The notes under the pieces were generated by a model. The model ran no database searches. It worked only from the letters and a program-made list of their open reading frames with translations, and had not been told where the DNA came from. Shown in pieces: positions 1-8,600 of a stretch of 64,000 bases of DNA. How positions within the stretch are numbered: the stretch's first letter is position 1; each line of letters opens with the position of its first letter. Both the position numbers and the translations under genes were made by a program. The stretch spans positions 781,501 through 845,500 of the forward strand of contig NZ_CP015506.1 of NCBI RefSeq assembly GCF_000294775.2. The letters run 5' to 3'. The DNA is from Cytobacillus oceanisediminis 2691 (lineage in GTDB: Bacteria; Bacillota; Bacilli; Bacillales; Cytobacillaceae).

Positions 1-1
1 A

Positions 2-253
2 GCTTATCTTGAAGACAGGCCATTTTATGTGTTCGACGAGTGGGCTGCAGATCAGGACCCGGTATTTAAGGAGATTTTTTACACGCATCTTCTCCAGGAT
101 CTTAAAGAACGTGGGAAAACAATTCTAGTTATTTCGCATGATGACCAGTATTTTCACTTGGCCGAAAGAGTTATTAATGTCGATTACGGACGGATTGTCA
201 GTGATGAACGGATGGAATCAAGTAAATACCGCCACTTAGTGGCTGAATATTAA
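2..253 (+). CDS. Cyclic-peptide-type ABC exporter, C-terminal fragment
   Basis: The open frame runs in from the window edge, so only the last 83 residues are seen. They hold the end of an ABC nucleotide-binding domain: a Walker B-like stretch FYVFDEWAADQDP, with the acidic pair just before the D-loop region, and the H-loop motif VISHDDQYF. The DEWAADQDP form, in place of the usual DEPTSALD, is typical of the SyrD/PvdE/YojI group, which fuses a membrane domain and an ATPase in one chain and exports siderophore or cyclic peptides. An MbtH-like gene starts 22 bases downstream, which supports a role in exporting a non-ribosomal peptide made by genes to the left of the window. The transported product cannot be told from this fragment. 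Confidence 0.82.
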   Translation, partial: AYLEDRPFYVFDEWAADQDPVFKEIFYTHLLQDLKERGKTILVISHDDQYFHLAERVINVDYGRIVSDERMESSKYRHLVAEY

Positions 254-275
254 ATTTTTTAAGGAGGTGAGAAAG

Positions 276-488
276 ATGACTCAGGAATCGCTTTTATACA
301 AAGTTGTTTTTAACCATGAAGAACAATATTCCATCTGGCCAGCGCACAAAAATACACCACCAGGCTGGACGGAAGAAGGCACAGTAGGAGAGAAGGAGGT
401 TTGCCTGCAGCACATTGAGAAAGTTTGGACTGACATGAGACCTCTTAGTTTGCGTAACGCTATTTCTTCTGTTTATGCAGTTAAATAA
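276..488 (+). CDS. MbtH-like NRPS accessory protein
   Basis: This 70-residue protein matches the MbtH signature along almost its whole length: NHEEQYSIWP, then PPGW, then CLQHIEKVWTDMRPLSLR, with the conserved tryptophans in place. MbtH-like proteins bind adenylation domains of non-ribosomal peptide synthetases and help them fold and activate amino acids. The start is the ATG at 276, placed 8 bases after AAGGAGG (261-267); a GTG at 267 lies inside that ribosome site and is not credible. The gene follows the ABC exporter fragment by 22 bases, probably in one operon. The synthetase itself must lie upstream of the window; only a decayed condensation-domain piece is visible, near 7.9 kb. Confidence 0.93.
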   Translation: MTQESLLYKVVFNHEEQYSIWPAHKNTPPGWTEEGTVGEKEVCLQHIEKVWTDMRPLSLRNAISSVYAVK

Positions 489-667
489 ATTAAATATCTG
501 TAAAACCATAACACGTTTTAAGTATTAGTAAACGGACCTGTATAATCAGTAAAGCCACCGGCACCGAGGATGTATATGCAGAGCGGAATATGATTTTCAA
601 AAACAAATCTCAAAATACAATAGGGAAAATCGTTAGAAAAAGAATACAGTTTAAGAGGAGCGATAAT

Positions 668-2035
668 ATGGCTTTTGCGAAGATTCATACAGATCTACCA
701 GGACCAAAATCCGTAAAAATATTGGAAAAACAAGGTTCTGTGGCACGTGCATTCGGAACTTTTGTCCCTTCCATTGTTGATTATGCCAAAGGAGCCCGTG
801 TGTGGGATTTGGATGGAAATGTATTTCTGGATATGGCAGGTGGAGTTGGATGCCTCAATGTCGGTCACAGCCATCCAAAAGTGGTTCAGACCATTCAGAG
901 AGAAGCCGAGCGTTTTACACACACTGATTTTACTGTTATACCCTATGAATCTTACATTGAGCTTGCAGACCGGTTATGTAGAATGATGCCGGGTGAAGAA
1001 AGAAAAAGAGCTGCCTTTTTCAACTCAGGAACAGAAGCGGTTGAGAACGCCATAAAAATTGCACGAAAGGCAACCGGAAAAAGAGGTATTATCTGCTTTG
1101 AAGGGGCATTTCACGGAAGAACAATGCTTTCACTTTCACTGACAAGCAAAGTAAAACCTTATAAGGAGAAAATGGGTCCGTTTTTTAATGATATATACCG
1201 TATTCCTTATCCGAATCCCTACCGCTGGATGGGTACAAATGACCCGGAGGAAGTTTCAGAACAAGCGATAGAAGCTTTGTTAAATCTCTTTATAACACAG
1301 ATACCTCCTAGTGAAGTGGCCGCCCTAATTATTGAACCTATCCAGGGAGAGGCTGGTTTTATTACTCCGCCGGCTAGCTACCTGAAGGCTTTACAGAAAA
1401 TATGCAATGAAACTGGAATAATATTTATTGCTGATGAGGTTCAAACGGGCTATGGTCGGACAGGTGAATTCCTAGGCTCACATTATTTTGGCATTGAGCC
1501 AGATATCATTACACTCGGGAAATCTATTGCTGGAGGACTTCCATTATCGGCTGTTATCGGTAGGAAAAGCATAATGGACACAGCAGGTGATGGAGCCGTT
1601 GGTGGAACATTTGTTGGTAATCCGATTTCATGTGCTGCTGGGCTTGCAGTTCTGGATATTTATGAAGAAGAAAAGCTAGGAGAAAAGGCTCAGCAAATAG
1701 GTAATCAGATATTCGAAAAAGTAAGGGCTATGAAAGATAAATCCACTCTCATTGGGGATATTCGGGGAGCTGGGGCAATGTTAGCATTTGAGCTAGTAAG
1801 AGATCACGACACTCTTGAGCCGGCTGATACTGAAACCTCGGAAATTATTCAGAAATGTCTGCGAAAAGGAGTCATTCTCTTTAAAGCAGGTCTTTATAAT
1901 AACGTAATCCGCTTTCTTGTCCCTTTGGTTATATCCGAAAAGGAACTGGAAGAGGCTTTAGATATTATTGAAGAATCAGTAATGGAAGTTACCGAGAATT
2001 TCTATTCAAACAGGCTTAGTATGGCAGGTGTGTAG
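668..2035 (+). CDS. gabT: 4-aminobutyrate aminotransferase (class III)
   Basis: A 455-residue PLP enzyme of aminotransferase class III. It follows the GabT pattern throughout: GGVGCLNVGHSHPKVV near the N-terminus, FNSGTEAVENAIKIAR for phosphate binding, FHGRT, IIEPIQGEAGF, the cofactor-contacting DEVQTGYGRTG and the Schiff-base lysine in ITLGKSIAGGLPLSAV. The expected reaction is GABA plus 2-oxoglutarate to succinate semialdehyde plus glutamate. The ATG at 668 sits 7 bases after AAGAGGAG; an upstream in-frame start at 590 would add 26 poorly conserved residues and lacks a site. The aldehyde dehydrogenase gene begins 2 bases after its stop, as in a GABA-degradation operon. Given the NRPS neighbour, it could instead act on another omega-amino acid used as a building block; the sequence alone does not decide this. 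Confidence 0.88.
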   Translation: MAFAKIHTDLPGPKSVKILEKQGSVARAFGTFVPSIVDYAKGARVWDLDGNVFLDMAGGVGCLNVGHSHPKVVQTIQREAERFTHTDFTVIPYESYIELADRLCRMMPGEERKRAAFFNSGTEAVENAIKIARKATGKRGIICFEGAFHGRTMLSLSLTSKVKPYKEKMGPFFNDIYRIPYPNPYRWMGTNDPEEVSEQAIEALLNLFITQIPPSEVAALIIEPIQGEAGFITPPASYLKALQKICNETGIIFIADEVQTGYGRTGEFLGSHYFGIEPDIITLGKSIAGGLPLSAVIGRKSIMDTAGDGAVGGTFVGNPISCAAGLAVLDIYEEEKLGEKAQQIGNQIFEKVRAMKDKSTLIGDIRGAGAMLAFELVRDHDTLEPADTETSEIIQKCLRKGVILFKAGLYNNVIRFLVPLVISEKELEEALDIIEESVMEVTENFYSNRLSMAGV

Positions 2036-2037
2036 GA

Positions 2038-3534
2038 ATGAAAGAGTGTGAGAATTATATAGGCGGGAAATGGAAAAGTGGAACTGGAGGAAGTCAGTTC
2101 ATCAACAGCAATCCAGCTACATTAGAACAAATATCTACAGGAGAAATTTCTTCTAGGGAAGATGTATTAGAGGCAATTGAAAAGGCGCAAAGCGCTTTCT
2201 ACAAGTGGAAAGAGATTCCTGCTCCAAGAAGAGGTGAGATTCTCTACAAAATTGGAGATGTTATCAAAAAAAGAAAAAAAGAGCTTGCTAATATCATTGT
2301 TCAAGAAATTGGCAAAACGAATATCGAGGCTGAAGGAGAGGTCCAGGAAGCTATTGATATGGCTTATTATATGGCCGGAGAAGGACGGCGAATGTATGGC
2401 AATACAATTCCTTCTGAGTTGCCGAATAAATGGGCAATGACTATTCGGGAACCTGTGGGAGTCATAGGGGCAATTAGCGCATTTAACTTTCCTGTAGCTG
2501 TCCCTTCGTGGAAAATATTACCGGCTATAATACTTGGAAATACTATAGTATGGAAGCCTTCACCTGAAACAGGAGCTATTGCAAATGAGTTTATCCGCTG
2601 TTTTGAAGAAGCAGGATTACCACCAGGAGTTGTAAATCTTATTCTTGGATGCAAAGAAATCGGAGAGATAATTGTTGAAGATCCGAGAGTTGCTCATATT
2701 TCTTTTACGGGTTCAACTGAAAGCGGAAGAAATGTATATGAGCAGGCAGCACGAAACTTAAAACGAGTCTCGCTTGAACTTGGCGGAAAGAATGCCGTCA
2801 TTGTATTGAAAGATGCAAACCTGGATCTGGCTGCAGAAGGTGTAGTATGGGCTGCATTTGGAACAAGCGGACAAAGATGCACATCTGCTAGCCGCGTAAT
2901 AGTAGAAAAAGAAATTTATAATGAACTATTGGAAAAGATTATTTTAAGGACAAGTAATTTAAAAGTTGGTAATGGAAGTCACAACGATGTTAACGTTGGT
3001 CCTCTTATAAATGAGGCATCTGTTCAGAAAATGGAGTCCTATGTGAATCAGGCAAAAGAATCTGGAATTCCGGTTTTGTATGGGGGAGAAAGATTTGAAG
3101 ACAAAACAGGATACTTCTTCAAGCCCACAATTCTCGGACCCATTAGTGCTGAGCATAAGCTAGCAAGAGAGGAAATTTTTGGCCCAATACTATGTGTTAT
3201 TGAAGCTGATAACTTTGAGCATGCAATCCAAATTAATAATAGCAGTCGCTATGGTCTTTCAGCAGCTCTATTCACAGGAAATGTAAATAAGTCATTTATG
3301 GGTATTCGCGGAATAGATACTGGAATTGTTTATATAAATCATGGAACGACGGGAGCAGAAATTCAGTTGCCGTTTGGCGGTACAAAAGATACTGGGAACG
3401 GATTAAGAGAAGCCGGGCAGGCTGCGTTGGATGCATTCAGCGAATGGAAAAGCATTTATGTTGACTACAGTGACCGGCTGCAGCGAGCCCAGATTGATAC
3501 AGAGAATTTGTTAAGCAGTATGATTAAAAACTAG
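2038..3534 (+). CDS. NAD(P)-dependent aldehyde dehydrogenase
   Basis: A full-length ALDH-superfamily enzyme of 498 residues. The general-base glutamate lies in SLELGGKNA (E247) and the catalytic cysteine in GTSGQRCTS (C281); the cofactor-binding stretch FTGSTESG and the late motif EEIFGPILCV are present. Immediate coupling to gabT (2-base gap) suggests it oxidises the semialdehyde made by that enzyme, succinate semialdehyde if the substrate is GABA. The C-terminal half (TTGAEIQLPFGGTKDTGNG) resembles a clade with many unassigned semialdehyde dehydrogenases, so the substrate is inferred from context. It has no visible ribosome site of its own other than purine-rich sequence inside gabT, which is consistent with translational coupling. 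A strong terminator follows 8 bases after the stop. Confidence 0.85.
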   Translation: MKECENYIGGKWKSGTGGSQFINSNPATLEQISTGEISSREDVLEAIEKAQSAFYKWKEIPAPRRGEILYKIGDVIKKRKKELANIIVQEIGKTNIEAEGEVQEAIDMAYYMAGEGRRMYGNTIPSELPNKWAMTIREPVGVIGAISAFNFPVAVPSWKILPAIILGNTIVWKPSPETGAIANEFIRCFEEAGLPPGVVNLILGCKEIGEIIVEDPRVAHISFTGSTESGRNVYEQAARNLKRVSLELGGKNAVIVLKDANLDLAAEGVVWAAFGTSGQRCTSASRVIVEKEIYNELLEKIILRTSNLKVGNGSHNDVNVGPLINEASVQKMESYVNQAKESGIPVLYGGERFEDKTGYFFKPTILGPISAEHKLAREEIFGPILCVIEADNFEHAIQINNSSRYGLSAALFTGNVNKSFMGIRGIDTGIVYINHGTTGAEIQLPFGGTKDTGNGLREAGQAALDAFSEWKSIYVDYSDRLQRAQIDTENLLSSMIKN

Positions 3535-3542
3535 TAGCATAT

Positions 3543-3573
3543 GAAAGGGGTGCCGGGGGCGGACACCCCTTTC
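3543..3573. terminator. Bidirectional intrinsic terminator
   Basis: A perfect 10-bp stem, GAAAGGGGTG (3543-3552) and CACCCCTTTC (3564-3573), encloses an 11-base loop between the convergent aldehyde dehydrogenase and membrane-protein genes. It probably ends both transcripts. Confidence 0.75.
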
Positions 3574-3582
3574 AGGTGATAC

Positions 3583-4098
3583 TCAGGAAAAACGGTAACG
3601 CCTGCCTAGAAGTTTCATAGTCATGCCGCTAAGTCCTAAAGCAAGGAGCGCATTTATACCAATTACCAAAAGATTCCACCAAAGATAATCTGAGACTTTG
3701 AACAAATGAAACTCAGAGCCAATTCCTGGAGCCAATACAGGTGTAAAAGCCAAAACAGTTATAAACTGAAGTCCAAAATAATAGAAGCCAGCAAGCAGAA
3801 TGAAAGCAAAAGGAGTCTTAAAGGAGACGGGCTTTTTGTAAGAAGAAGATGGGTATTCTATCCGATGTCCTGGAAGTTCCTCTTTTGTGATTGCAGTATC
3901 CATAAAATGAAGAGCAAAATCTTCGGGGGAGCCGAGATCCTTACGGAAGTCTTCATTATGTAATCGGGCTTCGCGGATATGCTCGATTAATTGAATCTTG
4001 GCATCCTCTCGATAAGATGGACTGACTCCGCTGGATTTTAAAATATCAAGGATTTGATTTACATATTGCTGTTCCTGGACAGTTAGGTCAGATTTCAT
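3583..4098 (-). CDS. Membrane protein partner of PadR regulator
   Basis: A 171-residue protein with a soluble, charged N-terminal half and about three hydrophobic segments in the C-terminal half (FAFILLAGFYYFGLQF, YLWWNLLVIGINALLAL and a shorter third one). This organisation is like the DUF1700/DUF1129-type proteins often paired with PadR regulators; the family assignment is tentative. The ATG at 4098 follows AAGGAGG (4112-4118 on the minus strand), whereas a longer start at 4131 lies well inside padR and lacks a site. Its ribosome site lies inside the end of the padR-like gene, so the two are probably co-transcribed and coupled. Such partners are thought to act in membrane stress or efflux control; here the role is unknown. 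Confidence 0.7.
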   Translation of the reverse strand: MKSDLTVQEQQYVNQILDILKSSGVSPSYREDAKIQLIEHIREARLHNEDFRKDLGSPEDFALHFMDTAITKEELPGHRIEYPSSSYKKPVSFKTPFAFILLAGFYYFGLQFITVLAFTPVLAPGIGSEFHLFKVSDYLWWNLLVIGINALLALGLSGMTMKLLGRRYRFS

Positions 4099-4102
4099 TA
4101 TT

Positions 4103-4447
4103 TTACTTTTCCTCCTTAAGATTACTTGCATTCTTAGCTAGTAGAGCTTGTATGTCATGCTGGATTTCGAACCATTCATTCAATTCCCGCCTGAGAAACT
4201 CAACTCCTAAGTCGTTAAGCTCATAATAAATACGCGGTCTTTCGTCATCACCAAATTCTTTGTAAACATTTACAAGCTGTTTTTCTTTAATACGGGTGAG
4301 TATGGGATAAATACTTCCTACTCCTTTCAATTTGATGTTGAATTGTTCTAATTCTTTCATGATTTCATAACCATAGCTCCTTTTTTTGTAAAGAATACTT
4401 AAAACACAAATTTCTAGGCTGCCTTTTATAATCGTTATTCTATCCAT
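4103..4447 (-). CDS. PadR family transcriptional regulator
   Basis: A 114-residue winged-helix protein with the PadR layout: an N-terminal helix followed by LEICVLSILYKKRSYGYEIMKELEQF, a recognition segment KGVGSIYPILTRIKEKQLV, the wing RPRIYYELNDLG and a C-terminal dimerisation helix. PadR proteins are repressors that usually release DNA on binding a small hydrophobic ligand and often control neighbouring export genes. This gene is divergent from the RND exporter at 4578, with about 130 bases between them containing AT-rich, partly palindromic sequence (ATATA and TATAT around 4467-4487) that could hold the shared operator. Control of the RND pump is inferred from position only. Confidence 0.9.
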   Translation of the reverse strand: MDRITIIKGSLEICVLSILYKKRSYGYEIMKELEQFNIKLKGVGSIYPILTRIKEKQLVNVYKEFGDDERPRIYYELNDLGVEFLRRELNEWFEIQHDIQALLAKNASNLKEEK

Positions 4448-4577
4448 GATCTCATTATAACCAAACTATATACTTCAGTCAAATATATATCTTTTTAAAA
4501 AATATAATTGTTTTAAGTAGTTGTGTGTTGTAAACTATTTACATATTTTAAAATTATTTCATGAAAGAAGGGACACT

Positions 4578-7500
4578 ATGGGTTGGCTAAAGCTGTTATT
4601 AGAAAGAAAATTAATTGTGGGATTTTCTCTCCTGCTCCTTGTTATTTTAAGCTTTGTCTTTATTGATAAGCTTGAGAACCAGTTCTATCCAGAAATCAAT
4701 TATGACACAGCCACAATCTCTGCATATGCCGATAATATGCCGGCACTCGATGTGGAGGAACAGATTACTTTTGCTATTGAAGAGAAGATTGAAGGGCTTG
4801 AAGGGATTAAAAGCTACGAGTCTATATCTTCAGAAGGTCTAAGTACTATAGAAGTATCCTTCCAGGAAAACAGTGGGGATGAAGCATATGACCAATTAAA
4901 AGAGGCCATGAGCGAAATTCAAAGGGATCTTCCAAAGGTGAGTGAACTGGAGACTACTCGAAGCACCACTGCCCAATTCTATGAGATGTTCATGGATTTA
5001 CATGGCGGGAAACTTAGCTCGATGACAGCATTTGCAGAAAATACCTTAAAACCAAGACTAGAAGCATTGCCTGAAGTCCTGAAGGTGCGAATTGTAGGAC
5101 AAAATGAAACAAGAGTTCAAATTAAATTAGATCATGAGCAGATGAAAAGGTACAATCTAGATTTCAATGTTGTCGAGAAAGTATTAACACAGCAGAATAC
5201 CAACGTTTCTTTAGGAAAAAGTGATGATAACGGTAGCCTCCCTACTTTAAGATGGGATACTAGGCTAAAGACAGTGGAAGAAATTGAGGACATAATCATA
5301 CCGGCTGGACGGGGAATCGTCTATCTGGATAATATCGCAGAAGTCACATTGGAGGAGAGCAGAAACAGCCAGGAACTATGGCGGGACGGAAATGCAAATT
5401 ATGTTTGGGTATCCATTGGCCGCACGAATGATGTTACACAAGCAGAAATGACTGAGGCCGTCCGTGCTGAATTGGACAAGATCAAAGGAGAAGGCCAAGC
5501 GGAAGACTTCATAATAGAAGAGACAATTGTACAGTCCGATTTTGTCAAAGATTCTATTGGTAGCCTCCAAACAAACGTGATTTTCGGGGGCGTGTTAGTT
5601 GTGGTGGTTCTCCTGCTCCTTCTTCGCAACTTCGGAGCAACTGCTATTATCGGAATGAGTATTCCGGTTACGGTTCTTTTGACATTCTTATTGATGGCTC
5701 TGTTTGATCTCAGTGTGAACTTGATAAGTATTCTTGCGTTGGGGATTGCGCTCGGAATGATTGTAGACTCATCCATTGTAATACTTGAGTCTATATACAA
5801 GAAAAAAGAGTTGGGGCTAGATGACAGAACAGCTACTCTACAGGGAACAAAGGAAGTATTCACACCTGTTCTCGCTTCTACAATGACAACTATGACCGTC
5901 TTCCTGCCAATTGGCTTGATAAGTGGAGAGATTGGGGAATTTGCTAAAATCTTATCAATCGTCATTGTGTTTAGCCAGATAACTTCTGTAATTATTTCTT
6001 TTACACTTATCCCGGTGCTGTCTGAAAAGCTCTTGAAAGTGAAAAAGAAGGAAAAAAAGGAAAAGGAAAACAAACTTTTTACTAAATATAATCAGTATAT
6101 TGACTGGATAAGCAAGAATGCCAAGAGAAAGTTGGGCGTAATGTTTCTGTTCATTCTTGTAGCAGCCAGTTCACTTTTGCTGACTTTTGCAGTACCAGTT
6201 ACCCTCGTCCCAGATTTCTACAACCGACAGGCCGAGTTTTATGTAGGGCTTGAACAGAATACAACACCTGAAGAACGCGAAAGAGTAGCGCAGGGAATAT
6301 CAGATTTTTTAACTGATACGCCTGATGTTGAGGGTTATAATGTTCGTAAACTTGACCGAAACCGCATGTACATCTATGTGAAAATGACCCCAGAAGAACA
6401 AGCAACGAAGTCCCAAGATGAAATAAACCAAAGTATTCATGAAAATTTAAAAAGGATGTCCGACGAGTACCCTGTTACGTCTTCTGGATCTGTCACCTAT
6501 CCGATACAAATAAGTATCAAAGGCTTGGAGTTTAATCAGATTCAATCAATCACCGAAAACGTTATAACGGAGCTTTCCAAAATTGATGGGGTGCAGGGGC
6601 TTACGAGCACACTGGAAAACAGCCAGGAAGAAAAAATTGTAAGAGTTAATAGGTCTAATCTTCTGGGGGATGGACTATCACCAGCGGATATAAAGGAAGA
6701 GCTGGAGCTCCTCTCTGTTAATAAACAGCTTGGAAGTATTACGACTGAAGGAAATGAGTTGCCGGTATATCTGTCTTTTGGTACAGATTTAGAGGATCCC
6801 GCTGTACTAGAGGATGTAACCATCACTACAATAAATGGTGATGAGCCATTAAGTAAATACGTTAGTTATGAAAGTGTTTCTTCTCCTTATGAAATTAAGC
6901 ATCAAAATGGCGAAAGAACCATTCAGGTTGTAGGTGACATTGAAGGTAGGGACATGGGTGCCGTTAGCAACGAAATCGAAAAAGTTGTGAGCCAATTTCA
7001 GCTTTCCCCTGGATACTCTATTGAATTAGGTGGCGGTATTCAGCAGCAACAGGAAAGCTCTAACGAGATGTATCTGGTTCTAGCTTTAGCACTGCTACTA
7101 GTGTTTGCGATAATGTCTATTCAGTTTAATAGCCTGATTCATCCTATAGTTGTAATGTTTGTGATACCAATGACTCTGACAGGGGTCTTAATCGGACTAT
7201 TTATCACCCAGACAGAGCTAAACCTCCTATCGGCTATGGGTATGCTAATTCTAATCGGTATTGTAGTCAACAACGGCATTCTATTGATAGACCGCATAAA
7301 GCAGCTGAGGCTAAAAGATATGCCGCGCTATGAGAGTATTAAAACAGCATGTAAAGAAAGGATTCGACCTATCTTAATCACTTTTATTACAACAGTCTTT
7401 GGTGCCATTCCACTTGCAATTACAACAGGTCATGCTGGACAATATCAGAAACCAATGGCAATCGCTTTAATTTTTGGATTATCTTTCTCAGTGTTCGTGA

Positions 7501-7625
7501 CACTCATGTTTGTACCAGTTGTGTACGTATTGTTTGAAGATGCTGTTAACAAAATTAAAAAAACTATAAGTAAGAAAAGTCACTCTGTATCAGAAGATAT
7601 AGAGGATGAAAAAACATCTATCTAA
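4578..7625 (+). CDS. RND family efflux permease
   Basis: A 1015-residue inner-membrane exporter of the AcrB/MMPL-like RND superfamily. It shows the duplicated plan: an N-terminal membrane helix, a large extracytoplasmic loop, a helix cluster around residues 330-500 with the ALGIALGMIVDSSIVILE stretch containing the proton-relay aspartate, then a second loop and a second helix cluster ending with GMLILIGIVVNNGILLIDRI. RND pumps in Bacillus, such as SwrC, export amphipathic compounds including surfactin; this protein is in that broad class but its N-terminus differs from SwrC as I know it, so no symbol is given. The ATG at 4578 follows AGAAGGG. It stands alone, divergent from padR, with a terminator 7 bases after the stop. 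Proximity to NRPS functions suggests, but does not prove, peptide self-resistance. Confidence 0.88.
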   Translation: MGWLKLLLERKLIVGFSLLLLVILSFVFIDKLENQFYPEINYDTATISAYADNMPALDVEEQITFAIEEKIEGLEGIKSYESISSEGLSTIEVSFQENSGDEAYDQLKEAMSEIQRDLPKVSELETTRSTTAQFYEMFMDLHGGKLSSMTAFAENTLKPRLEALPEVLKVRIVGQNETRVQIKLDHEQMKRYNLDFNVVEKVLTQQNTNVSLGKSDDNGSLPTLRWDTRLKTVEEIEDIIIPAGRGIVYLDNIAEVTLEESRNSQELWRDGNANYVWVSIGRTNDVTQAEMTEAVRAELDKIKGEGQAEDFIIEETIVQSDFVKDSIGSLQTNVIFGGVLVVVVLLLLLRNFGATAIIGMSIPVTVLLTFLLMALFDLSVNLISILALGIALGMIVDSSIVILESIYKKKELGLDDRTATLQGTKEVFTPVLASTMTTMTVFLPIGLISGEIGEFAKILSIVIVFSQITSVIISFTLIPVLSEKLLKVKKKEKKEKENKLFTKYNQYIDWISKNAKRKLGVMFLFILVAASSLLLTFAVPVTLVPDFYNRQAEFYVGLEQNTTPEERERVAQGISDFLTDTPDVEGYNVRKLDRNRMYIYVKMTPEEQATKSQDEINQSIHENLKRMSDEYPVTSSGSVTYPIQISIKGLEFNQIQSITENVITELSKIDGVQGLTSTLENSQEEKIVRVNRSNLLGDGLSPADIKEELELLSVNKQLGSITTEGNELPVYLSFGTDLEDPAVLEDVTITTINGDEPLSKYVSYESVSSPYEIKHQNGERTIQVVGDIEGRDMGAVSNEIEKVVSQFQLSPGYSIELGGGIQQQQESSNEMYLVLALALLLVFAIMSIQFNSLIHPIVVMFVIPMTLTGVLIGLFITQTELNLLSAMGMLILIGIVVNNGILLIDRIKQLRLKDMPRYESIKTACKERIRPILITFITTVFGAIPLAITTGHAGQYQKPMAIALIFGLSFSVFVTLMFVPVVYVLFEDAVNKIKKTISKKSHSVSEDIEDEKTSI

Positions 7626-7631
7626 TATGCA

Positions 7632-7669
7632 AAAGCCCCTGTACTGCTAAAAGTATAGGGGTTTTGTTA
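7632..7669 (+). terminator. Intrinsic terminator of the RND gene
   Basis: A 14-bp stem with two G-U pairs (left arm 7632-7645, right arm 7652-7665), loop GCTAAA, with the T-run forming part of the right arm (TTTTG). It lies 7 bases after the RND stop codon. Confidence 0.75.
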
Positions 7670-7904
7670 TTGACTTAAAACAAATATTTAAGTTGAAATA
7701 ATGGAATATTCCCCATTTGATGAACACTGATTAAATGTATGGATTTTTTTTTTACAAAGTACAGTAAAGGTCCTATAAGATTTAATTAGTCTTACACAAT
7801 TTAATTCCCTGCATTTAATAAAGTCACCTAAATGAGTTGTGACTTTTAACTAAGGGAAACCATATAGTCACAACTAATGCTTTTTATTTCCTTTTTGATT
7901 ATAA

Positions 7905-8340
7905 TCCAAGATTAATCAAACACTTTACCCTTTAACTAATGCTCAAAAAAGGGTCTGGTTTATTGAAAAAATGTATCCTGGTTCAGGGCTTATGAACTTA
8001 GCTGGATCTGTAAGATTTTCATCCAAAGTTTACCCTGCCTTATTAAAAAGAGCTGTTCACCAATTTATTGAAGAGAATGATTCAAATTGTGCAACATATA
8101 CAAAAAGAGAAAGGAGTCTACCAAAAACTACATTCAAAAAATGTTCCTATTGATATCCCTCTCTTGGATTTCTGTAGCCAATTAGACCCTAAAGATACGG
8201 CGGAAGCATGGATTGAAGAGACTACTCAATTGGCTTTTAAGTTTAATTCGAGTCCGTTGTTATTATTCAAAATACTCAAGATTCTGAAACTGAATTCGAT
8301 TTATTAATAATCTAAAGATTAACTAGAATAGCAGATGGCA
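7905..8340 (+). pseudogene. Decayed NRPS condensation-domain fragment
   Basis: Reading from 7905 gives YPLTNAQKRVWFIEKMYPGSG and continues to ...KRAVHQFIEENDS, the standard opening of a condensation domain (C1 motif region with the RVWF core). At about 8090 the reading frame shifts and continues as IVQHIQKEKGVYQKLHSKN... to ...LAFKFNSSPLLLFKIL; a second shift near 8275 leads to DSETEFDLL and then, after a stop, TRIADGMKPSVIY. The HHxxxDG active-site region is lost: only an IADG remnant remains. So about 140 codons of an NRPS N-terminus survive with at least two frameshifts and stops, and nothing of the rest. It lies 7.4 kb from the MbtH gene, so it may be a relic of a second synthetase or of a rearranged copy of the one upstream. 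Confidence 0.8.
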
Positions 8341-8600
8341 TGAAGCCTTCTGTTATTTATATATGGAATTAAACTTAATAATTGCAACTAAGGAACTTAA
8401 GGAACTTGATCTTTTCCTATAGAAAATGGCATTAAGAAATAACAACATCTTATTGAAAAAAGAGAAAAAAAATACAGGTATAGGTGTGGTTATTTACATG
8501 TTATTTCTCAATACACAGGTAAGGTTACTCTAGACTACAATATAAATAGATAAAAATTCCATTTTTATCATAATATTCCTAAAAAGGAGGAAAGAAAGGT

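Noticed and set aside
5399..6073. 224-aa minus-strand frame inside the RND gene
   Set aside because: It is antisense to a well-conserved coding region, has biased composition (many S, R, T) and no ribosome site or family match.
8068..8307. Independent 79-aa gene
   Set aside because: Its sequence is the frameshifted continuation of the NRPS condensation-domain relic starting at 7905.
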